Assembly (NCBI GenBank): GCA_965223405.1
Contig: CBDCWO010000006.1
Span: 124,001 to 188,000, forward strand
Direction of reading: 5' to 3'
Length of the DNA stretch: 64,000 nucleotides
Origin: CBDCWO01 sp965223405
GTDB lineage: Bacteria; Bacteroidota; Bacteroidia; Chitinophagales; Saprospiraceae
The notes beneath the pieces were generated by a model, which was not told the origin of the DNA, searched no databases, and saw nothing but the letters and a program-made list of their open reading frames with translations. A program made the position numbers and the translations under genes. Below are positions 62,847 through 64,000 of the stretch, piece by piece (the stretch's first letter is position 1; every line of letters starts with the position of its first letter).

Positions 62847-63180
62847 GAGTAGTCGACGATATTATCTATATGATAATCCTGTTGATATGCGCAAAGGATT
62901 CTGGGGTTTGGGCAAAATAGTAATGAGTCAAATGCACCACCGGGCAAAGAGTGGAGACGGATATGTATTTATCAACCGGCGGGGTAATTTACTAAAGTTA
63001 TTACTGTGGGAAGGAGATGGATTCAGTATATACTACAAGCAGTTGGAGCGCGGTACATTTGAACATCCCAAGGATAAGTCATACCGGATAAGCTATGAGA
63101 AATTGCTATTGATATTGCGTGGAATAAATAGTGAAAAGATAGTAAAAAGAAAGCGTTATAATTTGGGAAAAACGGGATAG
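62839..63180 (+). CDS. tnpB: IS66 accessory protein TnpB
   Basis: This 113-aa member of the IS66 Orf2 family (PF05717) has the hallmark YDNPVDMRKGFWGL and FINRRGNLLKLLLWEGDGFSIYYKQLERG. Complete and normal in length. It begins inside the end of tnpA and is followed 18 bp later by tnpC. Confidence 0.95.
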   Translation: MLESSRRYYLYDNPVDMRKGFWGLGKIVMSQMHHRAKSGDGYVFINRRGNLLKLLLWEGDGFSIYYKQLERGTFEHPKDKSYRISYEKLLLILRGINSEKIVKRKRYNLGKTG

Positions 63181-63198
63181 ATTATGTATTTTTAATAT

Positions 63199-64000
63199 AT
63201 GACTATCAGGGAGTTAGAACAGGAATATTTGTCATTAAAGGAAGAAAATGAAGCACTAAAAATAGAAAACTTAGCACAACGCCTTAGGCTTGAACAATTA
63301 GAAAGGGCCTTATTTGGTTCCAAGCGAGAACGCTTCATTCCAGCCGTTCCAGAAGAGCAAATGTCCATGTTTGACCTAGAGGAATCCGGCCAATCTAAAT
63401 CAAATGGATCAAGCAATACCATAACAGATCACCAGGACAGTAAAAAGAAAAAGAGCAAGAAAAAGAAAATATCAAGAAATACCTTTCCTTCCCACTTACC
63501 TCGGGAAGAACAGATCATAGAACCTGAAGGTTATCAGGAACACTTCAAGCGAATCGGAAAGGATGTTACGGAGATACTAAAGTATATTCCGATGGAATTG
63601 AAAGTGTTAAAAATTATACGTCCACGATACGCAGATAAAACTTTAGATGAAAAAAATATATATCAGGCAAATATACCAGCGCGGATTATACCTAAGGGGT
63701 TGGTGGATGACAGTCTGGTAGCAGGTTTGATTAGTGAAAAGTTTGAATACCATATGCCGGTATATCGCTTTGTAAAGAAATTGCGCAAAGCAGGAATCCA
63801 CTTTATCAAAGCCAAGCACTGTTACAATTATCTGGCCAAGGTCGGAGAAATGATGCAACCTTTGCACGATTTGATGCACCAGGAAATGTTGTCGAGTGGC
63901 TATGTACAAATGGATGAATCAAGCATTCGAGTATTGAGTCAGGATCAAGAACATGGTAAGTTACGAGGCTGCATGTGGGTGATGCATGCACCTAGGTCAG
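63199..64000 (+). CDS. tnpC: IS66 transposase TnpC, N-terminal 267 codons
   Basis: The ATG at 63199 opens a frame to the window end with no stop. An N-terminal leucine-zipper-like coiled coil (RELEQEYLSLKEENEALKIE) and LFGSKRERF are followed by a lysine-rich linker. The zinc-finger-like part (residues about 100-155) and the beginning of the catalytic domain come next (YQANIPARIIPKGLVDDSLVA, EYHMPVYRFVKKL, then the first catalytic Asp in YVQMDESSIRVL). The remaining DDE residues are beyond the edge. Confidence 0.92.
   Translation, partial: MTIRELEQEYLSLKEENEALKIENLAQRLRLEQLERALFGSKRERFIPAVPEEQMSMFDLEESGQSKSNGSSNTITDHQDSKKKKSKKKKISRNTFPSHLPREEQIIEPEGYQEHFKRIGKDVTEILKYIPMELKVLKIIRPRYADKTLDEKNIYQANIPARIIPKGLVDDSLVAGLISEKFEYHMPVYRFVKKLRKAGIHFIKAKHCYNYLAKVGEMMQPLHDLMHQEMLSSGYVQMDESSIRVLSQDQEHGKLRGCMWVMHAPRS

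Larger units (their letters stand above)
62460..64000 (+). mobile_element. IS66-family insertion sequence, 5' part (runs off the window)
   Basis: Three genes in the canonical order tnpA, tnpB, tnpC identify the family. The left end is probably near 62460, where TGTAAAGTATTTGCC begins a stretch resembling IS66 ends (usually starting GTAA), but the matching right end is outside the window. The element continues past base 64000. Confidence 0.8.

Overview
The window is chromosomal DNA of a Bacteroidota bacterium. The evidence is a SusC/SusD pair, many short lipoprotein signal peptides, FecR/ECF sigma genes, a BF3164-type lipoprotein, OmpR-type two-component pairs, and promoters of the TTTG-N19/21-TAnnTTTG form (best cases at 23514-23544 and 49012-49044). 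The lineage within the phylum (for example a saprospirian or cytophagalean) cannot be settled from this sequence alone. No rRNA, tRNA or CRISPR array was seen.

Layout. 1-2.2 kb: 5' part of a PhoD-like phosphatase, then an intact IS1182-family element. 2.3-6.8 kb: BF3164-type lipoprotein, a MITE lying in an insertion-sequence remnant, a TPR/PD40 propeller protein and an orphan lipoprotein. 7-12.7 kb: response regulator/histidine kinase pair, decayed RND efflux remnant, AAA ATPase followed by a 148-bp GT-rich minisatellite, DUF1080 lipoprotein. 12.8-17 kb: di-haem cytochrome c peroxidase, Fe-S/CDGSH fusion, FAD oxidoreductase, YjbR protein, uridine-kinase-like protein. 17.06-18.83 kb: a large gene-free repeat array. 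18.9-23.5 kb: photolyase and a divergent carotenoid operon (crtI, crtB, an SRPBCC gene, crtZ). 23.6-25.6 kb: ferredoxin, ECF sigma factor, FecR anti-sigma factor. 25.6-27.7 kb: a decay zone with a CPBP protease gene split by the second MITE copy, a frameshifted SRPBCC gene and an NTF2-like remnant. 27.8-35.6 kb: serine hydrolase, PsbP/DcrB-like protein, molybdenum-cofactor operon (moaA, moeA, moaC, mobA-type fusion) and two unknowns. 35.8-52 kb: a polysaccharide utilization locus (hybrid propeller regulator, SusC, SusD, LamG lipoprotein, two GH144-like enzymes, GH3, sulfatase), most likely for beta-1,2-glucan. 52.2-62.3 kb: AsmA-like protein, Tex, TonB-dependent receptor with its own two-component system. 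62.5 kb to the end: an IS66-family element running off the window.

The most unusual feature is the 1.77-kb array between the convergent 3' ends of the uridine-kinase-like and photolyase genes. It has nine modules, each with a CCGTTTAAACGG palindrome followed by 9-bp (CGGTTATAA)-like iterations, separated by two classes of conserved spacer in an A-B-A-B-B order. The module ends are complementary, show one compensatory change, and the mismatches in two-thirds of the modules become G-U pairs only on the minus strand, the strand on which photolyase read-through RNA would be made. This suggests an undescribed structured RNA or satellite family. The second clear novelty is a 231-bp MITE in two copies with 3-bp target duplications. 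Removing one copy exactly restores the reading frame of a CPBP-family protease.
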